From contig JBOFFC010000025.1 of assembly GCA_051648405.1 (NCBI GenBank), positions 1 to 16,168 on the forward strand: 16,168 nt of DNA. The letters run 5' to 3'. The notes beneath the pieces are model-generated. The model saw only the letters and a program-made list of their open reading frames with translations, was not told where the DNA came from and ran no database searches. The position numbers and the translations under genes were made by a program. Numbering within the stretch: the stretch's first letter is position 1; the number at the start of each line of letters is the position of its first letter. This document shows positions 7,733 to 14,182 of this stretch, piece after piece. This DNA comes from JBOFFC01 sp051648405 (lineage in GTDB: Bacteria > Planctomycetota > Planctomycetia > Pirellulales > Lacipirellulaceae).

Positions 7733-8842
7733 TCAGGGGGCGACGGGCATCACCGCGTCGAGCGCCGCGAGGATCTTCCCGACGTTCTCGTCGCGCGCGC
7801 CGTGGCCCATCACGCCGATCCGCCAGCACTTGCCGGCCAGAGCGCCGAGCCCGCCACCGATCTCGAGCCCGTGCTCGTCCAGCAAACGGCGCCGCACCCC
7901 GGCTTCGTCATCGACCCCCGCGGGGACGTTCACCAAGTTCAGCATCGGCAGCGAGTGCGCGGGGTCCGACGCGTAGGTGAAGCCGCGCTCTTCGAGGCCG
8001 CTCTTCAGCAACTCGTGCACGCGCCGGTGCCGTGCGAAGCGGTTCTCGAGGCCTTCCTCGAGCGCCAGCCGCAGCCCCTCGTGCAGCGCGTAGTTCATGT
8101 TCACGGGCGCGGTGTGGTGGTAGGCGCGGCTCCCCGACCAGTAGTTGCCGACGAGCTTCAGGTCGAGGTACCACGAGTTGCACGGCGTCTTGCGGCCGTT
8201 CGCCTTGTGCATCGCCCGCTGGGAGAGCGTCACCGGCGACAGCCCCGGGGGGCACGAAAGGCACTTCTGCGTCCCCGAGTAGGCGGCGTCGATCCCCCAC
8301 TCGTCGATCTTCACGGGAAGCCCCGTGAGCGAAGTGACGCAGTCCATCACCAGCAGGCCGCCGTGCTTGTGGACCGCGTCGGCGAGGCGGTCGAACGGCT
8401 GGTGTGCGCCGGTCGAGGTCTCGGCGTGGACGAACGCCACGAGCTTCGGCTTCAGGCGCTCGACCTCGGCCAGGATCGCGTCTTGGTCGAACACGTAGCC
8501 CCAGTCGGCGGTCATGGTGTGGACCACCCCCCCGGCGCGCTTCGCCTTGTCGGTCAGGCGACCGCCGAACACGCCGTTGACGCCGATCAGGCAGGTGTCG
8601 CCCGGCTCGACGAGGTTGTCCATCAGCATCTCGGCGCCGGCCGACCCGGTCCCCGAGCAGGCGAGCGTCATCTGGTTCTCGGTCTGGAAGACGCGCTGCA
8701 GCATCTCCCGCACTTCGTTCATCAGCCGCAGGAAGACGGGGTCCATGTGCCCGATGCAGGGCGCCGCCAGCGCCTCAAGAACCGAAGGGGCGACCGGCGA
8801 GGGTCCGGGGCCGTGCAGCAGGCGGTGCGGGACGCTCGGCAT
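7733..8842 (-). CDS. Class V aminotransferase: alanine-glyoxylate or ureidoglycine-glyoxylate type
   Basis: This PLP enzyme probably transaminates glyoxylate to glycine, using alanine, serine or (S)-ureidoglycine as donor (AGXT/PucG group). From ATG 8842 it has 369 residues, the family norm. Features are HGPGPSPV (10-17), GHMDPVF (31-37), the phosphate loop CSGTGSAGAE (62-71), D167 in MDCVTS that pairs with the PLP ring nitrogen, the Schiff-base lysine K193 in SGTQKCLSCPPG, and YHHTAPVNMNYALHEGL (241-257). The frame extends to 8953, but the 37 extra residues are arginine-rich and unlike the family. Next to the ureide genes it could recycle the glyoxylate made by ureidoglycolate amidohydrolase, or act as PucG on ureidoglycine. 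Residues that separate PucG from ordinary AGXT cannot be placed reliably by eye, so I give no symbol. It converges with xdhC, so it is a separate transcription unit. Confidence 0.9.
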   Translation of the reverse strand: MPSVPHRLLHGPGPSPVAPSVLEALAAPCIGHMDPVFLRLMNEVREMLQRVFQTENQMTLACSGTGSAGAEMLMDNLVEPGDTCLIGVNGVFGGRLTDKAKRAGGVVHTMTADWGYVFDQDAILAEVERLKPKLVAFVHAETSTGAHQPFDRLADAVHKHGGLLVMDCVTSLTGLPVKIDEWGIDAAYSGTQKCLSCPPGLSPVTLSQRAMHKANGRKTPCNSWYLDLKLVGNYWSGSRAYHHTAPVNMNYALHEGLRLALEEGLENRFARHRRVHELLKSGLEERGFTYASDPAHSLPMLNLVNVPAGVDDEAGVRRRLLDEHGLEIGGGLGALAGKCWRIGVMGHGARDENVGKILAALDAVMPVAP

Positions 8843-8967
8843 CGTGAGGGGGCTCCGAAGAAAGGGCCGAGCCGCAGCGGCGCGGCGGGCCTGGGGCGGC
8901 GACGATCCCGAGAGAAGGGCTGTCCTGCGGAGTCGAGCCCCAACGCCCGCCAACTCCGCACAATAAA
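8843..8967. other. Intergenic spacer between aminotransferase gene and tRNA-Arg
   Basis: These 125 bp must hold the promoter of the minus-strand aminotransferase gene. I see no Shine-Dalgarno before its ATG, no clear -35/-10 pair and no small open frame with coding character. The side next to the tRNA is AT-rich. Confidence 0.5.
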
Positions 8968-9041
8968 TGACCCCGGCTGGATTCGAACCAGCAACCTTCG
9001 GCTTCGGAGGCCGACGCGCTATCCAGTTGCGCCACGAGGCC
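8968..9041 (-). tRNA. tRNA-Arg, anticodon CCG
   Basis: The reverse complement folds as a complete 74-nt cloverleaf. The acceptor stem GGCCTCG pairs with CGGGGTC (two G-U pairs) with discriminator A. The D stem is GCGC/GCGC, with loop AACTGGATA. The anticodon stem TCGGC/GCCGA has loop CTCCGAA, giving anticodon CCG for the arginine codon CGG. The variable loop is AGGTT, and the T stem GCTGG/CCAGC has loop TTCGAAT. The 3' CCA is not encoded (TTTATTG follows), so it must be added by tRNA nucleotidyltransferase. CGG is a plausible well-used codon in so GC-rich a genome. Confidence 0.97.
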
Positions 9042-9222
9042 GCTTGATGGTTCGAAGGTACTGCCGCAGCGGCAGATACGCAACGCCCTCGGCGCCCGGC
9101 AACGAGTGGCGGGGCGTCCAGTGATCGCCAGCATTCGACACGGCGGCGAGAGGCTACGGCTTACGATCCGTCGCCAATGCGTGATTGCCTTGGGCAGGCC
9201 TCACGGAGCCGGCCATCGGGGT
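9042..9222. other. Intergenic region with one short hairpin
   Basis: These 181 bp lie between the 5' end of tRNA-Arg and the stop of the membrane-protein gene. A perfect short hairpin, CTGCCG-CAG-CGGCAG, is at 9061-9075, 20 bases from the tRNA on its upstream side. It has no T-run on either strand, so a classical terminator is not supported. Nothing else was recognised, and plus-strand frames here look like chance. Confidence 0.4.
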
Positions 9223-10296
9223 CTACCGAAGACCGTGCGGAGTTGTGGTCACGTTCCTCAAGTCGGGTTGGAGGACAGCCACCCGAACACACGCAGTGCC
9301 GTGAAGGGAAGTAATCCAACCATCCAAGAGCCCGAGTGCATCAAGCATCGCGAGCGACACCTGAGCCCGCCGCGCCCGCTCAGCGTTCACAGCGGCTTCG
9401 GCTGCAAGCCGATTGTTCAATTCAATCGCTTGGGCCCGCGGATCGACGGCGTAGATCGCAAGCGCATCGTTCGACATCATGCTAAGCACGTTGGCGTACG
9501 GCGACGGCTGAGGCTTGGGAGCTCGCAGCCGTGGGTAACTTCGCCAAAGCCGCCTCTCTCGCCTTATTGCCGCGAAGTTAAGGGCGGCAGCGTTTCCTTG
9601 CCGGTCCTTGACGACTCCTCGCACGACTAACGCAGGCTTGTCGTCACCGTCACGTGTTCGCAGCTCGAGCAGCGTCTGAATACCAACGTGGGTTGCCTGA
9701 GTGAACCAGTGCGTGACGGATTCTCCCATCCGCAGCAGTGTGTCGGTCGGGCCCGAGGACGGGTCGCTCGCATCCTTGGTAGAGGTAGTCTTGTCCGTCC
9801 CGCTTAAGCCGAGGACCCGAAGCTGACTTGCCTCGATCTTTGGCCATCCAAGACTCGGAAAGAGGTCCTCCAGAAAAACAATCGTCCGCTCGCGCTCGAA
9901 GTCCAGTTGGATAGTTTCTGACGCGATCGCCAGATCGCTGGTCAAAACGGGAACAAACCCAGGTTCGACGGGCCGATCCGGATCGTCTTGGCGATCTGTT
10001 TTGCTCAAGACCGCATCGGGCATGACGCGCCGGCTAGGGCGCCGGACCGCATCGCTCGCAACGGGGGACGCGACAACAATCCGCTCGCGTTCGCGCTGGG
10101 CTAGTCGCTCTGGTGCCGTCGCTGGTCGCTCGCTCGACGCGTCCTCCCGTACGATGATTACAATCGGCTTTCCCGAAAGTACCACGTACGCTGCGGGAAC
10201 GAGACAGGTCGCGAACATGCTGAAACCCACGAATGCGCGAAGCCACGCCGTTCGAGCTTGACGCCGACGTCGATACATGGATTCAGTTATCGACAT
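9223..10296 (-). CDS. Single-pass membrane protein of unknown function
   Basis: I do not recognise this 357-residue protein. The N terminus is basic (MSITESMYRRRRQARTAWLR), followed by one hydrophobic segment at about 19-41 (AFVGFSMFATCLVPAAYVVL core), then a polar region. This suggests an N-in anchor with the rest outside the cytoplasm, or an uncleaved signal. Residues 50-110 are charged and probably disordered. Residues 115-260 look folded (FLEDLFPSLGWPKIEASQLRV, LLELRTRDGDDKPALVVRGVV). Residues 285-325 are alanine-rich and probably helical. The start at 10296 is supported by a strong Shine-Dalgarno, GGGAGG seven bases upstream, rare in this window; the frame also extends to 10386. Base composition is less GC-rich than its neighbours and codon use is looser, which may reflect recent acquisition or weak constraint. 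No partner gene is adjacent on its strand. Confidence 0.75.
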   Translation of the reverse strand: MSITESMYRRRRQARTAWLRAFVGFSMFATCLVPAAYVVLSGKPIVIIVREDASSERPATAPERLAQRERERIVVASPVASDAVRRPSRRVMPDAVLSKTDRQDDPDRPVEPGFVPVLTSDLAIASETIQLDFERERTIVFLEDLFPSLGWPKIEASQLRVLGLSGTDKTTSTKDASDPSSGPTDTLLRMGESVTHWFTQATHVGIQTLLELRTRDGDDKPALVVRGVVKDRQGNAAALNFAAIRRERRLWRSYPRLRAPKPQPSPYANVLSMMSNDALAIYAVDPRAQAIELNNRLAAEAAVNAERARRAQVSLAMLDALGLLDGWITSLHGTACVRVAVLQPDLRNVTTTPHGLR

Positions 10297-10350
10297 CGTT
10301 ACCTCCCAAACCGCATTGCGCACGCCGAAAGGATTTAGAAGCCGCATCCT

Positions 10351-10390
10351 CGGCCGCACCAACCCGGCCGTCAACGGTGGTTTCACCGTT
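10351..10390 (-). promoter_or_regulatory. Two tandem hairpins in the leader of the membrane-protein gene
   Basis: Two perfect stem-loops stand side by side. AACGGTG-GTTT-CACCGTT lies at 10373-10390 with a 7-bp stem and 4-base loop. CGGCCG-8 bases-CGGCCG lies at 10351-10370. They are 55-95 bases upstream of the ATG at 10296. Neither is followed by a clear T-run on either strand, so they could be an untypical terminator for upstream transcription, an mRNA-stabilising leader or a protein-binding site. Function is unknown. Confidence 0.4.
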
Positions 10391-10399
10391 CCGCGTTCG

Positions 10400-10558
10400 C
10401 TACCCCGGAAAGTTCGTTATCAGTGCCTGGATCTGCTGGTTGGGCGATTTCGGATCAATCTGTTCCCATCGCGAGGCCCCGGAAGGGCGACAGTTGGCAC
10501 GAGCCGTGTCTGCCGCCCCTCCCGGGCTATCTCTTCTTACGGATTCGCGGTTCGCCGC
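10400..10558 (-). other. Short open frame without start codon, possible gene remnant
   Basis: On the minus strand a frame of about 52 codons runs from a TGA near 10562 to a TAG at 10400-10402. It ends in protein-like sequence (residues WEQIDPKSPNQQIQALITNF near the end) but contains no ATG, GTG or TTG. It may be the 3' remnant of a gene replaced upstream, or chance. Apart from this and the hairpins I see nothing in the stretch 10297-10558. Confidence 0.2.
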
Positions 10559-11431
10559 TCACTCGGCCGCGCGGCGGCGAGCTCCATTAGAACCGCACGC
10601 AGCCGCGACGGCGGCAGCCGCCAGGGCGAGCGAGGTCCCCTCGGGCACAAGCTGCGGCTCGGCGTAAATGAAGTCGTCAAGCACCACCGTGTCGTTGCTC
10701 CCCGTGATGTTGCCGTTGCTGACGATCACCGCGTCGCCTAGCGTCAGCCGCACGCGGGCGATCTGCTCGCCGGCGGTCGCTTGGACTCCCACGAACGAGA
10801 ACCCGCCGCTGGAGCTCGTCGGGACCCCCCCCGAGAAGAGCAGCGTCCCGTCGATTGCGAACGCCTCGAACACCGAGGTCGCCGCGCTCTCGACGTCGCT
10901 GAACACCGCTCCGAAGGCCGACACGGTCGCCGGCGAGCCTTGCCCGGGGACGGCGAAAGTGACGTTCACCACGTTGCTACCGATGGGGGTGAACAGCCGC
11001 TCGGCGCTGAACGGCACAAAGTCCGCCGAGAAACCGAAGCCCAGCGAGGTGCTCGTCGGGTTGCTGGCGTCGGCGCTGGTCAGGAAGCCGGTTCCCGGGG
11101 TCGTGAAGATCGCCCCCCGCGACCGGCCCGCGACGGTCGTGCTGTTGAAGAAGTCGCCCGGGAACAGGTTCGGGTCGCTGGCCGTGTCGGGGACGGCGTC
11201 CCAGTTGATCTCGCGACGACCGCTGGCGAACGACGAGCCGTTGTTGGGGTTCAGCGTCCCCAGCGCCGCCCGAAAGCTATCGACCGTCCCCTGGATCGCC
11301 GCGGCGTTCGAACCCGAACCGGAGAAGACCGCCAACCCGGTGCCCCCCTCGGCGGGCGCCCCATTAAGCGTAAGCAGCAAGGCGATCGCGGAGCAGTTTC
11401 CAGTACGGCAGAGGCTACGTTGGGCAAACAT
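10559..11431 (-). CDS. Secreted protein with atypical PEP-CTERM-like sorting tail
   Basis: The protein has 290 residues and is predicted to be exported. The N terminus has basic residues and a hydrophobic stretch (SAIALLLTLNGAPAEG, about 14-29) fitting a signal peptide. The middle contains REINWDAVPD, SRGAIFTTPGTGF, ADFVPFSAERLFTPIGSNVV and a beta-rich C-terminal part ending DDFIYAEPQ, a pattern I associate with PEP-CTERM exoproteins of unknown function. The tail (262-290) has VPEG, a 12-residue hydrophobic stretch (LALAAAAVAAAC) and RRR near the end, the layout of a PEP-CTERM signal, but with Gly in place of the second Pro. The frame is open far upstream (to 12403) through the moaCB gene. 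The ATG at 11431 is chosen because it begins the signal peptide and has AGGA eight bases upstream. It stands alone behind moaCB, with a probable terminator between them. Confidence 0.85.
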   Translation of the reverse strand: MFAQRSLCRTGNCSAIALLLTLNGAPAEGGTGLAVFSGSGSNAAAIQGTVDSFRAALGTLNPNNGSSFASGRREINWDAVPDTASDPNLFPGDFFNSTTVAGRSRGAIFTTPGTGFLTSADASNPTSTSLGFGFSADFVPFSAERLFTPIGSNVVNVTFAVPGQGSPATVSAFGAVFSDVESAATSVFEAFAIDGTLLFSGGVPTSSSGGFSFVGVQATAGEQIARVRLTLGDAVIVSNGNITGSNDTVVLDDFIYAEPQLVPEGTSLALAAAAVAAACGSNGARRRAAE

Positions 11432-11493
11432 TCGGGTGTTCCTGGAGGAGGTGGGGGGCGCCGACAGGCGGTAAGCCGCAGAGTGTAGCGAAG

Positions 11494-11516
11494 AAACGCA
11501 GGAGTACCTAGCGTTT
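11494..11516 (-). terminator. Probable terminator after moaCB
   Basis: Read on the minus strand, AAACGC-T-AGG-TACT-CCT-GCGTTT forms a 6+3 bp stem with a one-base bulge, preceded by an A-rich run and followed by TTTCTTC. It lies 16 bases after the moaCB stop. The plus strand has the better T-run (TTTTTCTCTTTT) but no gene ends there in that direction, so it is assigned to moaCB with moderate confidence. Confidence 0.5.
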
Positions 11517-11532
11517 TTCTCTTTTCTAGCCG

Positions 11533-12519
11533 TCACGCCGGGTGAGGCCCATCCTCGCCCGCGAGCGTATCCACCGCGTGCGGCAGTACGTCGGCCAGCA
11601 AACGCACCGTGTCGGCGGCGCCGCGGGGGGAACCGGGGAGGTTCACTAGCAGCGTCCGGCCGGCGACCCCCGCCACCGCGCGGCTGAGGAAGGCGTGCGG
11701 CTTGCCCGGCAGGGAGCGGGCGCGGGCTAGCTCGATGAGGCCCGGCGCGGGGCGCTCGATCACGGCGGTGGTCGCCTCGGGGGTGACGTCGCGCGGGGCG
11801 AGGCCGGTCCCCCCGGTGGTGAGGACGAGCCGCGGCGCGTCGGGCGCGTTGAGCCAAGCGCGAAGCTGCGAGACGATCGCGTCGAACTCGTCGGCAACGC
11901 AGGCGCTCGCGACGACGGTCGCCCCCAAATGCAACTCGGCCGCCTGCGCCACCGCGGGCCCGCCGAGGTCGAGCTGTTCGCCGCGCGAGCGACGGTCGCT
12001 CACCGTTAGCACGGCGACGGTGAGGTTCTTGCTCAGCGGCGCCGTCGGAGGGCCACTCTTGCCCCCCGACTTCTCGACGACGCGGATCGTGCGGACCTCG
12101 ATCCGCGGGTTGAGCGACTTGCCCATGTCGATCACGTTGAGCGCCGCTGCCGACACGGCGGCGAGCGCCTCCATCTCGACCCCCGTTTGTGCCGCGGTCC
12201 GCACGGCCGCGCGCAACACGACGCACTCGCCGTCGAGCTCGGCCGTCACGTCGATATGGGCGAGCGCCAGCGGGTGGCAGAGCAAGATCAGGTCGGACGC
12301 GCGCTTCGCCCCTTGGACACCCCCCAGCCGCGCGACGGAGAGCAGGTCTCCCTTGACAAGCGTGTTCGCGCGGATCGCGGCGGCTACCTCGGGCCCTACC
12401 CAAACGGCCCCTTCGGCGACAGCGCGTCGATCGGTGACCGGCTTGTCGCCAACATCGACCATCCGCGCTTGGCCCGAGGCGTCGAGGTGCGACAGGCGTG
12501 GTTCGTCGGCGCTAGGCAT
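11533..12519 (-). CDS. Fused MoaC-MoaB molybdenum cofactor biosynthesis protein
   Basis: The protein has 328 residues and two enzymes in one chain. Residues 8-158 are MoaC, which with MoaA turns GTP into cyclic pyranopterin monophosphate: SHLDASGQARMVDV (10-23), KGDLLSVARLGGVQGAKR (56-73) with K56, LLCHPLAL (79-86) with H82, TGVEMEAL (112-119), and IDMGKSL (130-136) with D131 and K134, all catalytic positions of E. coli MoaC. Residues 165-328 are a MoaB/MogA domain, which adenylylates molybdopterin before metal insertion: LTVSDRRSRGE, TTGGTGLAPRDVTPEAT (234-250), and NLPGSPRGA (293-301). The ATG at 12519 gives the usual MoaC start. It follows moeA by 26 bp on the same strand, so MoaB and MoeA activities are made together. 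Such MoaC/MoaB fusions are known in several phyla. Confidence 0.94.
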   Translation of the reverse strand: MPSADEPRLSHLDASGQARMVDVGDKPVTDRRAVAEGAVWVGPEVAAAIRANTLVKGDLLSVARLGGVQGAKRASDLILLCHPLALAHIDVTAELDGECVVLRAAVRTAAQTGVEMEALAAVSAAALNVIDMGKSLNPRIEVRTIRVVEKSGGKSGPPTAPLSKNLTVAVLTVSDRRSRGEQLDLGGPAVAQAAELHLGATVVASACVADEFDAIVSQLRAWLNAPDAPRLVLTTGGTGLAPRDVTPEATTAVIERPAPGLIELARARSLPGKPHAFLSRAVAGVAGRTLLVNLPGSPRGAADTVRLLADVLPHAVDTLAGEDGPHPA

Positions 12520-12545
12520 CGCAGCGGGGCTCACGGGGGACTGAG

Positions 12546-13775
12546 TCAAAGGGTCCAACGATAGAACGGGAACGGACCGGCGCCGGTCGTGTTCGCGGGG
12601 ATGACGACGAAGCCGTCGCTCGTCGCGCCGCCGACCACGTCGCCCGAACCTCGCACCGGGGCGATGCGGGCACGACCTTCTGCGCCGAGCACCGCCGGCC
12701 GGCGCCACTCCAGCGCCAGCGGCTTGTCGTGCGGCGGGTCGAGCGTCACGAGCCGCGGCTTTGGCTCGGGGTCGGCGTGCCCCGCGCGCTTCCGCAGCAC
12801 GGGGCCGAGCAGCGTCCGACCGGTGACCATCACCGAGACGGGGTTTCCCGGGAGCGCGAGGACAGGAACGCCAGCGAGCACTGCGCCGAAAGCCGGTTTC
12901 CCCGGGCGAAGCGCGAGGCCGTGGAATAGGACCTCGCCTCCGAGCTCGCGGACTACGTCCGGCACGCAGTCGTAGTCCCCCTTCGACACCCCGCCGGTGA
13001 GCACGACAAGGTCGGCCGAGTCGTCGCCTGTGAGCGCCCCTTCGAGCGCGGCGCGCGTCTCGGCCGCCGAGTCACCGGCGTGCCGGAGCTGCGCCAGGGT
13101 GGCGTACGGCAGCGCGCGCACGAGCGCCGCGAGGGTTGGGCCGTTCGAGTCGCGGAGGCGCCACGGGTCGATTTCGACCGCGCTTTCGTCGGCGCCGGTG
13201 TCGGCGTTCGCCGCCACGAGCTCGTCCCCCGTCACGATCACTGCGACGCGCACCCTGCGATGCACGCGCACGCCGCCGGTTCGGAGCGACGCGAGCGCCG
13301 CGACCGCCGCCGGGGACAACGCCTGCCCCGCCCCGAGCACCGCCGCGCCGGCCGGGGCGTTCTCGCCGCGGCGACGGACGTGGTCTCCGAGAGCGACCCC
13401 CACGCCGGCGCGGAGCGACATCGCGTCGCGATCGACCACGGCGTCCTCGACGCGGACCACGGCGTCGGCGCCGATTGGCACGGGGCTGCCAGTAAAGATC
13501 CGCAGCGCCACCCCCGGCGGGAGCTCGCGCGGAGGCTGGCCGATGCGGCACTCGCCGCCGATCGGCAAGGGCCCCGCCGCCAGCTCGCCGGTGCGAACGG
13601 CGAATCCGTCCATCGCGCTGGCGTCGAGCGGCGGGCTCGGGCGGTCGGTGGCGATCGGCTCGGCGAGCACGCGGCCGCCGCAGTCGGCGATCGCGACGCG
13701 CTCGACGCCCACAAGCGACACCCGCGCGAGCAGCAACGAGATCGCTTCATCGACAGCCGTCAGCTCGGGGGTCAT
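12546..13775 (-). CDS. moeA: Molybdopterin molybdenumtransferase MoeA
   Basis: MoeA inserts molybdate into adenylylated molybdopterin, yielding active cofactor. From ATG 13775 it has 409 residues, the standard length. Seen are LDASAMDGFAV (50-60) with D56, RIFTGSPVPIGADAVV (92-107) with T95, GENAPAG (137-143), VIVTGDEL (179-186), DSNGP (209-213), TGGVSKGDYD (260-269) in the MoCF-binding domain, LRPGKPAFGAV (289-299), and LPGNPVSVMV (308-317). The C-terminal MoeA domain IV runs from about 335 to the end. The frame is open up to 14117 but that 114-residue arginine-rich extension is antisense to moaD and is not credible. It is the first gene of the minus-strand cofactor pair, divergent from moaD and moaE. 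Confidence 0.95.
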   Translation of the reverse strand: MTPELTAVDEAISLLLARVSLVGVERVAIADCGGRVLAEPIATDRPSPPLDASAMDGFAVRTGELAAGPLPIGGECRIGQPPRELPPGVALRIFTGSPVPIGADAVVRVEDAVVDRDAMSLRAGVGVALGDHVRRRGENAPAGAAVLGAGQALSPAAVAALASLRTGGVRVHRRVRVAVIVTGDELVAANADTGADESAVEIDPWRLRDSNGPTLAALVRALPYATLAQLRHAGDSAAETRAALEGALTGDDSADLVVLTGGVSKGDYDCVPDVVRELGGEVLFHGLALRPGKPAFGAVLAGVPVLALPGNPVSVMVTGRTLLGPVLRKRAGHADPEPKPRLVTLDPPHDKPLALEWRRPAVLGAEGRARIAPVRGSGDVVGGATSDGFVVIPANTTGAGPFPFYRWTL

Positions 13776-13933
13776 CGGGCGCCTGGTTTGCCTGCGCTTG
13801 CGGGGGTTGGTGCGTGGCGAGACAGTATACGGGAGCGAGGCGGCCGCGCGCGGGTGCAGCCCCCTCCTCGCCACGCTCGTCCGCTGCGACCCCCGGCCCC
13901 TGTTTCGACTTCGACCCCCGAGTCTGCCTGCCG
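13776..13933. promoter_or_regulatory. Divergent promoter region between moeA and moaD
   Basis: These 158 bp must drive moeA-moaCB leftward and moaDE-sua5 rightward. A palindromic GTATAC at 13825-13830 inside AGACAGTATAC is the only -10-like element, usable on either strand, but no -35 box stands at good spacing. No molybdenum-cofactor riboswitch fold was recognised by eye. Confidence 0.3.
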
Positions 13934-14182
13934 ATGCGACGGACGGTGCTGGTGTTTGGACCGCAAGCAGTCGCCGTGGGAACGCGGTCGATCGAGATCG
14001 ACCTCGTCGATTCACCTTGCACGGTAGCCGACGTCCTGGAGGCGATCGGCGCCGCCTCCCCTGCCCTGCTCCCCTCGCTCGCGGCAAGCCGGTTGGCGGT
14101 GGACCACGAGTTCGCAACGCCCGAGCGCCTTCTCACGGGGGGCGAGGAGCTGGCGCTGATCGGCATGGTGTCGGGGGGATGA
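13934..14182 (+). CDS. moaD: MoaD, small sulfur-carrier subunit of molybdopterin synthase
   Basis: This is an 82-residue ubiquitin-like protein. Its C-terminal Gly-Gly is activated by MoeB and carries the thiocarboxylate that MoaE uses to make the dithiolene of molybdopterin. The sequence opens with a beta strand TVLVFGPQAVAVG (4-16), has the helix region TVADVLEAIG (30-39), SRLAVDHEFATPE (52-64), and ends LIGMVSGG. Ending exactly at GG is the defining mark. The ATG at 13934 is chosen for length; an upstream in-frame ATG at 13814 would add 40 residues unlike the family. Its stop overlaps the moaE start by four bases (ATGA), so the two subunits of one heterotetramer are translationally coupled. 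Confidence 0.93.
   Translation: MRRTVLVFGPQAVAVGTRSIEIDLVDSPCTVADVLEAIGAASPALLPSLAASRLAVDHEFATPERLLTGGEELALIGMVSGG

Noticed and set aside
9061..9075. Hairpin CTGCCG-CAG-CGGCAG as terminator of the membrane-protein gene
   Set aside because: It is about 150 bases beyond the stop and has no T-run on either strand; kept only as a note in the intergenic entry.
7709..9124. A 471-codon plus-strand frame opposite the aminotransferase
   Set aside because: It is a shadow of the minus-strand gene. It continues through the tRNA and has no domain or start context.
8775..9134. Open frames crossing the tRNA, with protein text such as WFESSRGH or GWIRTSNLRLRR
   Set aside because: These are well-known translations of tRNA genes on one or the other strand, not proteins.
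8968..10390. Genomic island inserted at tRNA-Arg
   Set aside because: No integrase, no repeat of the tRNA 3' end was seen, and the lower-GC stretch lies on the 5' side of the tRNA, whereas integrases normally use the 3' end.
10559..12403. A 614-codon frame suggesting a fusion of an arginine-rich domain with the PEP-CTERM protein
   Set aside because: The upstream 324 codons are an out-of-frame shadow of moaCB. The signal peptide and Shine-Dalgarno place the start at 11431.
13776..13933. Possible molybdenum-cofactor riboswitch before moaD or moeA
   Set aside because: No conserved riboswitch core or paired stems could be made out by eye; a covariance-model search would be decisive.
12997..14178. 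Long Ser/Thr/Arg-rich N-terminal extension of MoaE
   Set aside because: It is antisense to moeA and overlaps moaD in another frame. MoaE homologues start at the ATGA overlap at 14179.
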